A stretch of DNA of 64,000 bases from an uncultured Bacteroidota bacterium (GCA_902608795.1 CACLPI010000005.1:1-64000); one strand, 5' to 3'. Shown: positions 45,233 through 55,710, counted from the stretch's first letter. Program-made: numbers and translations. The notes: a model not told the origin generated them from the sequence alone.

Positions 45233-47486
45233 ATGAAATAATTTCAAGCTTAGAAAACCTAAGTAGCAGTTTTTTTAGTCCGCTTTTTTCAAATTTGATT
45301 TCAGCCTTTTTGTCTCCACCATTTCCCTCAATTGAAATTACTCTACCTTTGCCAAATCTTTCATGCATTACAATATTCCCCACAACCAATTTAGAATCAA
45401 AAAGATTAGATTTAACTGAGGGTGATTTAATTTTGACAAAATTTAATGGAGGTCTTTTTTCCGGTTTTTTATATCTAATACCAATCTTATTATATTGATC
45501 ATCATTTGAAAAATTCCTGGTGATTGAATTTTGAATTACATTGTTTTCTAAAAACTCTTCATTTATTTCATCAATAAATCTGCTTTTTTCTGAATCTACA
45601 GGCTTTCCCCATCGATACCTTGATAATACATATGAAAGATATATCTTTTTCTCGGCTCTGGTTAATGCTACGTAAAATAACCTTCTCTCCTCTTCTAACT
45701 CAGTTCTTGAATTCAGATTCATAGCACTTGGAAATAAGTTTTCTTCAAGACCAACAATATAAACAAAGGGAAATTCAAGACCCTTTGCAAGATGAATTGT
45801 CATTAAAGAAACTTTATTATTATCATTACTTTCATTGTCCTGATCTGTTGCTAATGCCACATCTTGTAAAAAATTTGATACTGAATTTTTGTGATCATTA
45901 TTATTTTCTACAAAGTCTTTAATTCCGTTAAGAAGCTCCTCAATATTTTGAATTCTATTAACCCCCTCCATGGATTCATCGTTTTTATAAAGATTATATA
46001 GTCCTGATTGTTTTAACACTTCCTTGCTTATTTCAAATACATCTAAAGATTCTAATTTACCCTTTATCGACTCAATCATAACAACAAAGTCTAATAACTT
46101 ATTTTTTGTAGAGTTATTTAATATAGTGGATGATTTTGAGTAATCTTTCAAATATGTATAATCAGAAACGGAATTCTTTTTTGCTTCTATAGAAATCTTA
46201 TTTAAGGTGGTTAGACCTATTCCTCTAGCTGGAAAGTTTATTATCCTTTTTAAAGCTTGTTCATCGTCATTATTAATTAATAATCTTAAATATGCCAGAA
46301 CATCCTTTATTTCTTTTCTCTGGTAAAAAGAGAGACCTCCATAAACCCTGTAACGAATATTTTTCTTTCTCAAGGCATCTTCAAATGAACGTGATTGTGC
46401 ATTTGTTCTGTATAGAATAGCAAAATCAGAATTTTGCATCTGAAATTGCATTTTATTTTCAAAAATAGAACTTGCGACAAACCTTCCCTCCTCACCATCA
46501 GTTAATAATTTATTAACGCTAATTTTTTCTCCTGACTCATTATTAGTCCATACATTTTTCTTTAACCTTTTTTGATTATATTCAATTATACTGTTTGCGG
46601 CATTTACTATATTTTTTGTTGATCTATAATTTTGTTCTAATCTAAAAAGTTTTGAATCAGGAAAATCTTTTTGAAAATTTAATATATTATTTATGTTTGC
46701 TCCTCTGAAACTATATATACTCTGTGCATCATCTCCAACAACACATATGTTTTGAAACTTATCTGAAAGCGATCTAATAATTAAGTATTGGGAGTGATTT
46801 GTGTCTTGGTACTCATCGACCAGTATATATCTAAAAATATTTTGATATTTTGATAGAGTATCGGGATAACTGTTTAGAAGTTCGTTAGTTTTTAAAAGAA
46901 GATCGTCAAAATCCATAGCACCAGCTTTAAAACATCTTTCTACATATTGTTTATAAATCTCATGAAATTTTGGTCTGTTTGAAATTTTATCAGACAATAA
47001 CATATCGTCATCGTTAATGTACTGATCTGCAGAAATAAAATTATTTTTCATAGATGAAATCCTTGAAAAAATAATTTTATACTTATACTGTTCTTTATCT
47101 AAGTTCAGTTCTTTGATTATTCTGGCCACTAGTTTTTGAGAATCATCAGAGTCATAAATAGTAAAATTTGAGGTGTAACCAATCTTGTGTGCTTCAATTC
47201 TCAATATCCTTGCAAAAACAGAATGAAAAGTACCCATCCAAAGATTTTTTGCCTCATTCCCTACTATACGTGTAATTCTTTCTTTCATTTCCTTAGCAGC
47301 TTTATTTGTAAAGGTTAATGCAAGAATGTTGAAAGGATCTACGCCTTGTGTCATTAAATAAGCAATTTTATATGTTAAAACTCTAGTTTTACCAGATCCC
47401 GCTCCTGCTATAACAATCATAGGTCCATTCATTTGAAGGGTAGACTCTAGTTGCGAAGTGTTCAGATTATTTAAAAAATCGTTCAA
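45231..47486 (-). CDS. UvrD/PcrA-type 3'-5' DNA helicase
   Basis: This superfamily 1A helicase of 751 aa unwinds DNA in repair and replication-fork clearance. Motifs in order: 'MIVIAGAGSGKTRVLTYKIA' (Walker A), 'LALTFTNKAAKEMKERI', 'RYILVDEYQDTNHSQYLII' (motif II), 'VVGDDAQSIYSFRGANI', 'FRLEQNYRSTKNIVNAANSI' and 'VSLMTIHLAKGLEFPFVYIV'. The C-terminal Tudor-like segment 'VVGNIVMHERFGKGRVISIE' is the PcrA/UvrD RNA-polymerase-binding domain. The start is TTG 47486. Both uvrD and pcrA are used as names for this gene. Confidence 0.95.
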   Translation of the reverse strand: MNDFLNNLNTSQLESTLQMNGPMIVIAGAGSGKTRVLTYKIAYLMTQGVDPFNILALTFTNKAAKEMKERITRIVGNEAKNLWMGTFHSVFARILRIEAHKIGYTSNFTIYDSDDSQKLVARIIKELNLDKEQYKYKIIFSRISSMKNNFISADQYINDDDMLLSDKISNRPKFHEIYKQYVERCFKAGAMDFDDLLLKTNELLNSYPDTLSKYQNIFRYILVDEYQDTNHSQYLIIRSLSDKFQNICVVGDDAQSIYSFRGANINNILNFQKDFPDSKLFRLEQNYRSTKNIVNAANSIIEYNQKRLKKNVWTNNESGEKISVNKLLTDGEEGRFVASSIFENKMQFQMQNSDFAILYRTNAQSRSFEDALRKKNIRYRVYGGLSFYQRKEIKDVLAYLRLLINNDDEQALKRIINFPARGIGLTTLNKISIEAKKNSVSDYTYLKDYSKSSTILNNSTKNKLLDFVVMIESIKGKLESLDVFEISKEVLKQSGLYNLYKNDESMEGVNRIQNIEELLNGIKDFVENNNDHKNSVSNFLQDVALATDQDNESNDNNKVSLMTIHLAKGLEFPFVYIVGLEENLFPSAMNLNSRTELEEERRLFYVALTRAEKKIYLSYVLSRYRWGKPVDSEKSRFIDEINEEFLENNVIQNSITRNFSNDDQYNKIGIRYKKPEKRPPLNFVKIKSPSVKSNLFDSKLVVGNIVMHERFGKGRVISIEGNGGDKKAEIKFEKSGLKKLLLRFSKLEIIS

Positions 47487-47575
47487 AGGAAAATTTTAAA
47501 GTTAAATTAAATATAGTTTGAAAGAAAAACCGTTATAAATTTAGTTAGTTATAAACAAAATCAATAAGCAAAAAA

Positions 47576-47589
47576 TCTTAAATTTAAGA
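47576..47589. promoter_or_regulatory. 14-bp palindrome immediately before recG
   Basis: TCTTAAA-TTTAAGA is a perfect 14-bp palindrome ending two bases before the recG ATG, where a ribosome would bind. It could be an operator or a 5' mRNA hairpin; AT-only arms make chance a fair alternative. Confidence 0.25.
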
Positions 47590-47591
47590 TA

Positions 47592-49697
47592 ATGAACAAT
47601 GATGTCTTAAATACTTCGATTGAGTTTTTAAAAGGAGTTGGACCTAACAGAGCTAAACTTATTAAAGATGAACTTAAAATATCAAAGTTTAAAGATTTAT
47701 TGTTTCAATTTCCGTACAGATATATAGATAAAACTAAATACCACAAGATTTCAGATATTCATTCATACAATTCTGAAATACAACTAATCGGCACCATAAA
47801 GGAACTAAAAGAAGTTGGAATAGGTTCAAGAAAAAGACTAATAGCTAATTTTTATGATAAGACTGGGCGAATACAATTAGTATGGTTCAAAACCAACAAA
47901 TGGCTGGTAGATTCTATTAAATTAAATATAAAATATATACTTTTTGGGAAAATTAATGAATTCAAAGGTATTAAATCTATACCTCATCCTGAGCTTGAGA
48001 TTTATAGTGAGAATAACCTAAAAAAAAGAACAAATTTATTTGGAGTATATCATTCAACTGAGAATTTGAACAAAAAAGGTGTAACTAATAAGGTGTTTTC
48101 AAAATTAATCGAAGAGCTACTTATAAGTATAAATAAAGATATTGGAGAAAATCTACCTGAGTATATTCTAAAAAAGTATAAACTAATGGGGCGACGCCAA
48201 GCCGTTATATGTATTCATAAGCCAAGAACATTGTCTGAATTAAAAAAAGCGGTTAATAGATTAAAGTTTGAAGAAATTTTTTATCTACAAACAAGACTAA
48301 TCAAGAAAAATATTCTAAGGAAACAAAAGATTAGAGGTTATCGTTTTGAAAAAATTGGAGATAACTTTGATGATTTTTATAAAAATCATTTAAAGTTTAA
48401 ACTTACCAATGCTCAAAAAAGAGTAATTAAGGAAATTAGAAATGACATAGGTAGCGGTGCACAAATGAATAGACTACTTCAAGGTGACGTTGGTTCAGGT
48501 AAAACAATTGTTGCTTTTATGTCTGCATTAATAGCTATTGGAAACGGATTTCAAGCATGTATGATGACTCCTACTGAAATTTTGTCATATCAACATTATA
48601 ATAAATTTAAAGATATATGTAAAGTGTTGAATATCAATATAAAAGTATTGACTGGATCAAGTAAAAGTTTATACAAAAAACAATTAAAGGAAAGCCTAAG
48701 AAAAGGTGAAATTGACTTACTTATTGGAACCCATGCACTAATTTATGATAGTGTTGAGTTTGAAAATTTAGGTTTAGCAATAATTGATGAACAGCACAAG
48801 TTTGGGGTTGCCCAAAGAAGCAAACTATGGCACAAAAATAAATTTCCACCTCATGTGTTAATTATGACTGCAACCCCAATTCCAAGAACACTAGCCATGT
48901 CCGTTTATGGGGACCTTGACATGTCTATTATTGATGAACTACCACCCGGAAGAAAATACATTAAAACCTTTCATCAAACACAAAGAGATAAACTTAAATT
49001 ACTTGATTTTTTAAAAAAAGAAATCAATAAAGGCAGGCAGATATATGTAGTATATCCTCTAATCAAAGAGAGTGAAAAATTTGATTTTAAAGATCTTTTA
49101 GACGGTTATGAAGCATTTTCTCGTGATTTTCCAATGCCAAAGTATCAAATCTCAATTGTTCATGGCAAAATGAATAATGAAGATAAGGAATATGAAATGC
49201 AAAGATTCATCGAAAATAAAACTCAAATATTAGTCTCTACAACTGTTATCGAAGTTGGAGTTGATATTCCAAACGCAACTGTCATGATTATTGAAAGTGC
49301 TGAAAGATTTGGATTATCTCAGCTTCATCAACTTAGAGGAAGGGTTGGAAGAGGAAAACACGAAAGTTATTGTTTTTTAATAACTGGGCATAAGAAAACA
49401 AAGGAAAGTAAAATAAGAATGGAAACTATGGAAAAAACTAATGATGGTTTTATAATTGCCGAAAAGGACTTGGAATTAAGAGGTCCTGGTAATATTATGG
49501 GCACCCAACAAAGTGGTGAGATGCCACTAAAAATTACCAATCTAGTTTCAGATAGCAAGCTTATTTTAAAAATTAGGAAATTAGTTGAGAAAATCATGTC
49601 CAAGGATCCAAGACTTGAAAATGAAAACAACCTGCTTATTCTTAAAAACTTAAAAATGATAATCGAAAAAAAAGATATCTGGGAGTATATAAGTTAA
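47592..49697 (+). CDS. recG: ATP-dependent DNA helicase RecG
   Basis: RecG remodels stalled replication forks and Holliday junctions. The 701-aa protein has the N-terminal wedge OB fold (about 60-150; 'IQLIGTIKELKEVGIGSRKR'), then helicase motifs 'MNRLLQGDVGSGKTIVAFMS' (Walker A), 'LGLAIIDEQHKFGVAQRSKL' (DEQH), 'MTATPIPRTLAMSVYGDLDM', 'TTVIEVGVDIPNATVMIIES' and 'SQLHQLRGRVGRGKHESYCF', and the C-terminal TRG region ('DLELRGPGNIMGTQQSGEMP'). All are intact. It is divergent from pcrA across about 105 bases and converges on the TlpA gene. Confidence 0.96.
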   Translation: MNNDVLNTSIEFLKGVGPNRAKLIKDELKISKFKDLLFQFPYRYIDKTKYHKISDIHSYNSEIQLIGTIKELKEVGIGSRKRLIANFYDKTGRIQLVWFKTNKWLVDSIKLNIKYILFGKINEFKGIKSIPHPELEIYSENNLKKRTNLFGVYHSTENLNKKGVTNKVFSKLIEELLISINKDIGENLPEYILKKYKLMGRRQAVICIHKPRTLSELKKAVNRLKFEEIFYLQTRLIKKNILRKQKIRGYRFEKIGDNFDDFYKNHLKFKLTNAQKRVIKEIRNDIGSGAQMNRLLQGDVGSGKTIVAFMSALIAIGNGFQACMMTPTEILSYQHYNKFKDICKVLNINIKVLTGSSKSLYKKQLKESLRKGEIDLLIGTHALIYDSVEFENLGLAIIDEQHKFGVAQRSKLWHKNKFPPHVLIMTATPIPRTLAMSVYGDLDMSIIDELPPGRKYIKTFHQTQRDKLKLLDFLKKEINKGRQIYVVYPLIKESEKFDFKDLLDGYEAFSRDFPMPKYQISIVHGKMNNEDKEYEMQRFIENKTQILVSTTVIEVGVDIPNATVMIIESAERFGLSQLHQLRGRVGRGKHESYCFLITGHKKTKESKIRMETMEKTNDGFIIAEKDLELRGPGNIMGTQQSGEMPLKITNLVSDSKLILKIRKLVEKIMSKDPRLENENNLLILKNLKMIIEKKDIWEYIS

Positions 49698-49699
49698 AA

Positions 49700-50884
49700 T
49701 TATTCAGAAATAAGTTTTTCTAAAAACAGTTCAAATTCATTTTTAAAATTTTCATACTTTTGACCAGTTGCTGGACCATTGAAGCCTGTATGGATTCTTC
49801 TAACCTTTTGAAATTTATCAACTATAATAAGGGTTGGATATGAAATTAAAGTATCTAATGAGGGTAGTTTTTTTATGGCATCATCTTTATTACTCGAACC
49901 GTACTGTGCTAATAAAATATCGTGACTTAAATCAAGGTTTTTTTTAAGTTTTTTAATATTATTAATTGCTTTTAGCTTAGAATTGGCAAATTCAAAAGCA
50001 ATTGAGGTAATCATGATTTCATCATATTTTTTACTTAATTCTGAAAGATACTTTGACTCGTCAAGACAATTAGGACACCAGGAGCCCATGATTTGTATTA
50101 GATTAACCTTGCCATTAAATTTTTCATCTGAATTACTTATTAGTTCTCCATCAGAACTTTTAAAGCTGAAAATAAAATTATCGTATCCTTTTTTGATCTT
50201 GGTCAAACCGTAGGGGTCAGATAATTTAAAATCAATATCCTTATAAGCAATAAACTTTTTAACATCATAATTACCACGATATAAATTCCCTCTTATTGTT
50301 TCATTATCAAGATCACCATTAATCATATAAGCCCTGTATCCATTAAAATTTGAAATATTGATTTTTTTACCATTAACCACCCCTTCCATAAAACCATAAT
50401 CACCTGTCTCGGTTCTAACCGTTCCACTGATTTGATTTTTATGTTGTATAGCCATCAATTCAGCACTAAAGGCTTCATCATCATAATTAAAAACCATCTT
50501 CCATTTTCCATCAAAGTTTTTATAATCATTATTATTAAAATTGAATCTATGTGTACCCGGTTTAGCAAAAAATGGGATTTTTCTTTTCAAGCTTTCATTA
50601 TAATAAAATCCGCTGAATGAGTCCTTAAATTCAACAAACATCAAAAAATCTTCAAAAAAAGGTGAATTAACTTTTATCGAATCATTTGAATTTGAGATTG
50701 GCAAATAAATATTTTCTCTTGAATTCCTAATAATCATCAATGAATCATTTAAATTGAAATTAAATGGAATATCAATAGAATCATTTGCTATCAAAAAACC
50801 TAAATAATTATTCGGTGGATTATCATTTTGATTAAAACATGAAAAAAAAAGCACTAAAAACAGCAAATTTATAAACCTGTTCAT
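49700..50884 (-). CDS. TlpA-type thioredoxin-fold lipoprotein
   Basis: This envelope protein has a lipoprotein signal ('FINLLFLVLFFSCFN'), an N-terminal beta-rich region of about 230 residues with no recognised domain, and a C-terminal thioredoxin/AhpC-TSA fold (about 235-394) with the redox motif WCPNC in 'LIQIMGSWCPNCLDESKYLS' and the cis-proline in 'DTLISYPTLIIVDKFQKVRR'. It is expected to reduce disulfides on exported proteins. The long N-terminal region is the pattern of Bacteroidota TlpA proteins with a fused partner domain. It converges on recG with a 2-base gap. Confidence 0.9.
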   Translation of the reverse strand: MNRFINLLFLVLFFSCFNQNDNPPNNYLGFLIANDSIDIPFNFNLNDSLMIIRNSRENIYLPISNSNDSIKVNSPFFEDFLMFVEFKDSFSGFYYNESLKRKIPFFAKPGTHRFNFNNNDYKNFDGKWKMVFNYDDEAFSAELMAIQHKNQISGTVRTETGDYGFMEGVVNGKKINISNFNGYRAYMINGDLDNETIRGNLYRGNYDVKKFIAYKDIDFKLSDPYGLTKIKKGYDNFIFSFKSSDGELISNSDEKFNGKVNLIQIMGSWCPNCLDESKYLSELSKKYDEIMITSIAFEFANSKLKAINNIKKLKKNLDLSHDILLAQYGSSNKDDAIKKLPSLDTLISYPTLIIVDKFQKVRRIHTGFNGPATGQKYENFKNEFELFLEKLISE

Positions 50885-50951
50885 ATATTAAATATAAATT
50901 AAAAATATTATTATAATAAAAGTTTTGATTTTATTAGATTGTCAGTATTAT

Positions 50952-50959
50952 TATATTTG
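50952..50959 (+). promoter_or_regulatory. Promoter -7 box for pheT
   Basis: TATATTTG fits TAnnTTTG and puts the start about 16 bases before the pheT ATG. A TTTG lies 24 bases upstream, longer than the usual 19-21. Confidence 0.45.
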
Positions 50960-50981
50960 CTATTAATTGATTTTATCTTAG

Positions 50982-53411
50982 ATGAAAATTTCCTACAATT
51001 GGCTCAAAGAATATTTAGATTTTAAAGAAGATCACGAATCAATTGGTGAAAAATTAACTTCTCTAGGCCTTGAGGTTGAGGGTATAACAAAGTTTCAGTC
51101 TATTCCTGGTGGACTTGAAGGAGTTGTGATAGGAAAAACAAAATCCATCAAAAAACACCCTAATGCTGACAGATTAAAAATAACCACAGTAGATATTGGT
51201 CAAAATGAATTACTTCAGATTATTTGTGGTGCACCTAACGTTGATAAAAACCAAACAGTAGCTGTTGCTACCGCAGGAACAACACTATATCCTAATAACG
51301 AAAAGCTGAAAATTAAAAAAAGTAAGATTAGAGGAGAAATAAGCAATGGGATGATTTGCGGTCAGGACGAACTAAATCTAGGAGAATTTGATCAAGGTAT
51401 AATGATTTTTGATGACAAATATAAAGCTGGTATACCACTGGCTGAAATTTACAATATTGAGAGTGATTGGATTTATGATATTGGATTAACCCCTAATCGA
51501 GCTGATGCAATGAGTCATTACGGAACCGCGAGAGATTTAAGAGCTAAGTTTTCACATGAAGGAAAAAAAACTGAGCTTAAAACATCTTCTGTTAGTAATT
51601 TCATAGTTGACAATAGAACAAAAAATATAAAAATCAATATTGATGACGATGGCTCTGCACCTAGGTATTGTGGAATTGTTATGGACAATATTAAGGTTCA
51701 AGAATCCCCAAAATGGCTTCAAAATAAAATCATTTCAATAGGTCTTACTCCAATAAATAATATAGTTGATATTACTAACTATATCCTACATGATATAGGA
51801 CAACCACTCCACGCCTTTGACTATGATAAAATTGAAGATCAAACAATCAACGTAAAAAAATATAAAAAAGAAATAAAATTTAAGACTTTAGATGAGGTTG
51901 AAAGAACTCTAAGCTCAAATGATTTAACCATTTCTGACTCAAAAAAACCATTATGCTTAGCTGGTATTTTTGGTGGTATTGATTCTGGAATTACTAAAAA
52001 AACTACTTCAATATTTTTAGAGAGCGCCTACTTTGATCCAATTACAGTTAGAAAAAGTGCAAAATATCATAATTTAAGTACAGATTCATCTTATAGATTT
52101 GAAAGAGGTGTTGATCCAAATATTTCTAAATATGCACTAAAAAGAGCTGTTTTAATGATTAAAGAGATATGTAAAGATTCGGTTATTTCAAGTGATTTAG
52201 TTGATTTATACCCAAAACCTATCAATGATATTCAGATTGTTTTAGGTTTTGATAAAATCGAAAAAATTGTCGGTCAAAATATTGATAAAGAAATCATCAA
52301 AAATATTATCAGTTCATTAGATATTAAAATCAATAGCATAACTGAGTCTAATCTTGGCATATCAATACCTAGTTATAGAAATGATGTGACAAGGGAGGCT
52401 GATGTAATCGAAGAAATATTAAGAATATATGGATACAACAATATAGAATCCTCAAAAAAAATTAATCAATCTATAAAGCTCGAGGAGACGAGCTACAAAA
52501 ACAAAATTATTGATTCAGCCTCAAATCATTTAGTTTCAATAGGTTTTCATGAGATTATCACCAACTCGTTAATTTCAGCTAAAGATAACTCTCTTAATAA
52601 TGATACAGAAAATCATTTAGATGTTGACATACTCAATTTTTCAAGTGAAGATCAAGCACAGTTAAGGAATTCAATGATTTTTTCAGGGTTAAATGTTATT
52701 AAATACAATATAAATAGGAAAAGAAGCAATCTAAAGTTATTTGAAGTAGGAAAAGAGTATCATAAAAAAGATGATAAAAAATATTTGGAGTCAGAAAAAC
52801 TTGCAATATTCATTTGTGGAAATAGAAACAATATAAACTGGAATAGTAACGAAAAAAAATCTGATTATTTCTACTTAAAAGGAGTGGTTATGTCATTAAT
52901 TCAAAAAATTGGTTTTAAAAACGTAAAATCAAAACCAATAAATAAAAATAATATTCGTGAAGGGGAAACAATTTCCTTCAACAAGTCTGAAATCGCAAGT
53001 TTTGGCTTAATAGAAAAGAATCTGTGTCAAAATTTCGATATAGAAATTGATATTTTATATGCTGAATTTGATCTAAAAACAATTTTAAATAAATATTCAA
53101 ACAAGCCAGTTCAATTTAAAAGTATTTCAAAATTCCCAGAAGTTACTAGAGATTTATCAATTTTAATTGATGATGAATTAAAGTTCGAAAAAATTCACAA
53201 GGCTATAAAGCAAATAAATCAAAAGCTTATCAAAGAAATCACTCTTTTTGATGTTTATGACGGTGAAAACTTACCTAAAAACAAAAAAAGCTATGGTATT
53301 TCTTTTAAGATTCAAGATGATGAAAAAACTCTCTCGGACAACGAGATTGAGGAAATCATGAATAAAGTTATTGACAAACTAAAAAAAGAATTTAGTGTCG
53401 AATTAAGATAA
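50982..53411 (+). CDS. pheT: Phenylalanine--tRNA ligase subunit beta
   Basis: PheT pairs with PheS to charge tRNA-Phe. The 809-aa protein has the standard order: start 'MKISYNWLKEYLDF', an EMAP-II-like tRNA-binding domain at about 40-155 ('KHPNADRLKITTVDI', 'QIICGAPNVDKNQTVAVATA'), the B3/B4 editing domain ('MSHYGTARDLRAKF', 'DIGQPLHAFDYDKIE'), B5, the catalytic-like core and the anticodon-binding FDX-ACB domain at about 715-809 ('FPEVTRDLSILIDDELKFEK'). pheS is not adjacent, as in some Bacteroidota. It converges on an ABC-F gene with a 9-base overlap. Confidence 0.96.
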   Translation: MKISYNWLKEYLDFKEDHESIGEKLTSLGLEVEGITKFQSIPGGLEGVVIGKTKSIKKHPNADRLKITTVDIGQNELLQIICGAPNVDKNQTVAVATAGTTLYPNNEKLKIKKSKIRGEISNGMICGQDELNLGEFDQGIMIFDDKYKAGIPLAEIYNIESDWIYDIGLTPNRADAMSHYGTARDLRAKFSHEGKKTELKTSSVSNFIVDNRTKNIKINIDDDGSAPRYCGIVMDNIKVQESPKWLQNKIISIGLTPINNIVDITNYILHDIGQPLHAFDYDKIEDQTINVKKYKKEIKFKTLDEVERTLSSNDLTISDSKKPLCLAGIFGGIDSGITKKTTSIFLESAYFDPITVRKSAKYHNLSTDSSYRFERGVDPNISKYALKRAVLMIKEICKDSVISSDLVDLYPKPINDIQIVLGFDKIEKIVGQNIDKEIIKNIISSLDIKINSITESNLGISIPSYRNDVTREADVIEEILRIYGYNNIESSKKINQSIKLEETSYKNKIIDSASNHLVSIGFHEIITNSLISAKDNSLNNDTENHLDVDILNFSSEDQAQLRNSMIFSGLNVIKYNINRKRSNLKLFEVGKEYHKKDDKKYLESEKLAIFICGNRNNINWNSNEKKSDYFYLKGVVMSLIQKIGFKNVKSKPINKNNIREGETISFNKSEIASFGLIEKNLCQNFDIEIDILYAEFDLKTILNKYSNKPVQFKSISKFPEVTRDLSILIDDELKFEKIHKAIKQINQKLIKEITLFDVYDGENLPKNKKSYGISFKIQDDEKTLSDNEIEEIMNKVIDKLKKEFSVELR

Positions 53412-55025
53412 TTCGTACATTTCAGTTCTTAATTGCTTGATTTTATCATCATTCATATACTCGTCAAATTTCATATACCTATCGATAACACCTTTTGGAG
53501 TTATTTCTATTATTCTATTTGCGATAGTTTGAGCAAATTGATGATCGTGTGTTGAGAGCAGAATCGTTCCCTTAAACTTATTTAAAGAGTTGTTAAATGA
53601 GGTTATACTTTCTAAATCCAAATGATTTGTAGGCTCGTCTAATATTAAAACGTTTCCTTTTTTCATCATCATTTTAGAAAGCATACATCTAACCTTCTCA
53701 CCACCAGAAAGAACAGTACACTTTTTTAAAGCCTCCTCACCTGAAAAAATCATTTTACCTAAAAATCCTCTAAGATATACCTCTTCACGCTCCTCTTCAG
53801 TATTTGCCCAATTTCTTAGCCAGTCAACTAATGATATATTCTTACTAAAAAACTCACTATTATCCAAAGGTAAGTATGAATGGTTGGTAGTTATACCCCA
53901 CTTATAATCCCCAGAGTCAGCGCTGAAATTATCATTTATTATTTGATAAAAGCTTGTCGTAGCTCTTGAATCCTTAGAGTAAAGCAAAACTTTATCTCCC
54001 TTTACTAAATTCAAATCAATTTGACTAAATAAAAGTTCACCATCTATGGATTTAGAAAGATTTTCAACATTCAATATCTGATCTCCTGCTTCTCTTTCCC
54101 TTTCAAAAATTATTGCCGGATACCTTCTGCTGGAAGGTTTAATATCATGAATATTTAATTTTTCAATCATTTTTTTTCTACTTGTTGCTTGCTTACTCTT
54201 TGCAACATTTGCACTAAAACGCGCAATAAACTCTTCTAATTCCTTCTTCTTTTCTTCTGCTTTTTTGTTTTGTTGGGCTCTTTGCCTCGCAGCTAGCTGG
54301 GATGATTCATACCAAAAAGTGTAATTACCAGAATAGTGATTTATTTTACCAAAATCTATATCAGAAATGTGTGTGCAAACTGAATCAAGAAAATGCCTGT
54401 CATGAGAAACAACAATTATACAGTTATCAAAATTTGCCAGGTAGTCTTCTAACCACGTAATTGTTTCATAATCTAAATCATTTGTTGGCTCATCCATTAC
54501 CAATACGTCAGGATTCCCAAATAAAGATTTTGCTAATAAAACACGTACTTTTAGCTTTGGATCAATGTCACTCATTTTTGTCTGATGCAATGATTCTTTA
54601 ATTCCTAAATTTGATAATAACGAAGCTGCATTACTTTCGGCATTCCAACCATCCATTTCTTCAAATTTTACCTGAAGTGAACCAATTTTTTCGGCATTTT
54701 CATCTGAATAATTTTCGTATAAAGAATCAATTTCTTTTTTAATTTTATATAAAGAAATATCACCCATAATAACTGTTTCTAACACTGAGTTAGAATCAAA
54801 TAAGCTATGATCTTGTTCTAAGACAGACATTCTTTTGCCAGGCTCAAGATGAACATTTCCAGAAGTTGGATCAATTTTACCGCTTAATATCTTTAAAAAT
54901 GTTGATTTACCAGCACCATTAGCTCCAATGATACCATAACAGTTACCATTATTAAATGAGGTATTTACATTGTCAAATAAGACTCTTTTACCGAATTGAA
55001 TAGATAAATTGGAAACTGAAAGCAT
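53403..55025 (-). CDS. ABC-F family ATP-binding protein (YbiT-like)
   Basis: This soluble protein has two ABC domains and no membrane segments, as in ABC-F proteins that act on ribosomes. N-terminal 'MLSVSNLSIQFGKRVLFDNV', Walker A 'GIIGANGAGKSTFLKIL' near 30, 'VLVMDEPTNDLDYETITWLE', a linker with charged helices at about 235-290, and a second site with 'CTVLSGGEKVRCMLSKMMM' and 'VLILDEPTNHLDLESITSFN' are visible. The second Walker A is degenerate ('LLYSKDSRATTSFYQ' in place of GxxGxGKS), as in the YbiT branch. It may relieve stalled translation. Confidence 0.92.
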   Translation of the reverse strand: MLSVSNLSIQFGKRVLFDNVNTSFNNGNCYGIIGANGAGKSTFLKILSGKIDPTSGNVHLEPGKRMSVLEQDHSLFDSNSVLETVIMGDISLYKIKKEIDSLYENYSDENAEKIGSLQVKFEEMDGWNAESNAASLLSNLGIKESLHQTKMSDIDPKLKVRVLLAKSLFGNPDVLVMDEPTNDLDYETITWLEDYLANFDNCIIVVSHDRHFLDSVCTHISDIDFGKINHYSGNYTFWYESSQLAARQRAQQNKKAEEKKKELEEFIARFSANVAKSKQATSRKKMIEKLNIHDIKPSSRRYPAIIFEREREAGDQILNVENLSKSIDGELLFSQIDLNLVKGDKVLLYSKDSRATTSFYQIINDNFSADSGDYKWGITTNHSYLPLDNSEFFSKNISLVDWLRNWANTEEEREEVYLRGFLGKMIFSGEEALKKCTVLSGGEKVRCMLSKMMMKKGNVLILDEPTNHLDLESITSFNNSLNKFKGTILLSTHDHQFAQTIANRIIEITPKGVIDRYMKFDEYMNDDKIKQLRTEMYELS

Positions 55026-55044
55026 TACAAATATTTATTTGCCG

Positions 55045-55052
55045 CAAAAATA
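55045..55052 (-). promoter_or_regulatory. Promoter -7 box for the ABC-F gene
   Basis: Leftward TATTTTTG fits TAnnTTTG and gives a start about 13 bases before ATG 55025. Confidence 0.4.
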
Positions 55053-55056
55053 GAAA

Positions 55057-55710
55057 TTAATTCCCTTTTTTATGATCTTTTAAAAATTTATCTAATCCAA
55101 TATCAGTTAGTGGATGCTTTAATAATCCTGTTATGGATGAAAGTGGAGATGTGATTACATCAGCACCAATTTTTGCACAATCAATTATATGCATAGTATG
55201 TCTAATTGAAGCCGCTAGAATCTCAGTTTCAAAACTATAATTATCATAAATATCCCTTATTTCAGAAATTAAATTTAATCCATCAGTAGAAATATCATCT
55301 AACCTTCCAAGAAAAGGAGATACGTATGTAGCGCCAGCCTTAGCAGCTAACAAGGCCTGTCCTGCTGAAAAAACTAAGGTTACGTTTGTTTTAACTCCTT
55401 TATTTGAAAAATATTTAGCTGCTTTTACCCCGTCTTTAATCATGGGTAGTTTTACAACTATTTGCCCGTCAAGCGAAGCTAACTCTTCACCCTCTTTTAC
55501 CATATTTTCAAAATCAGTTGCAATTACTTCAGCGGACACATCACCATCAACAATTTCACATATATTTTTATAGTGTTTAAGAATGTTGCTTTTGCCGGTA
55601 ATACCTTCTTTAGCCATCAATGATGGATTGGTGGTAACTCCGTCTAGAATCCCTAAATCTTGTGCTTCTTTTATTTGGTTAAGATTAGCTGTGTCGATAA
55701 AAAACTTCAT
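55057..55710 (-). CDS. fsa: Fructose-6-phosphate aldolase / transaldolase-like protein
   Basis: This 217-aa enzyme belongs to the small transaldolase family. It begins '[20 protein letters not shown]', has '[13 protein letters not shown]', the Schiff-base lysine in '[20 protein letters not shown]', '[20 protein letters not shown]' and '[15 protein letters not shown]'. The group includes fructose-6-phosphate aldolase and true transaldolases; short members in Bacteroidota are usually annotated as transaldolase acting in the pentose phosphate pathway. Sequence alone does not settle which reaction is used. Confidence 0.9.
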   Translation of the reverse strand: MKFFIDTANLNQIKEAQDLGILDGVTTNPSLMAKEGITGKSNILKHYKNICEIVDGDVSAEVIATDFENMVKEGEELASLDGQIVVKLPMIKDGVKAAKYFSNKGVKTNVTLVFSAGQALLAAKAGATYVSPFLGRLDDISTDGLNLISEIRDIYDNYSFETEILAASIRHTMHIIDCAKIGADVITSPLSSITGLLKHPLTDIGLDKFLKDHKKGN

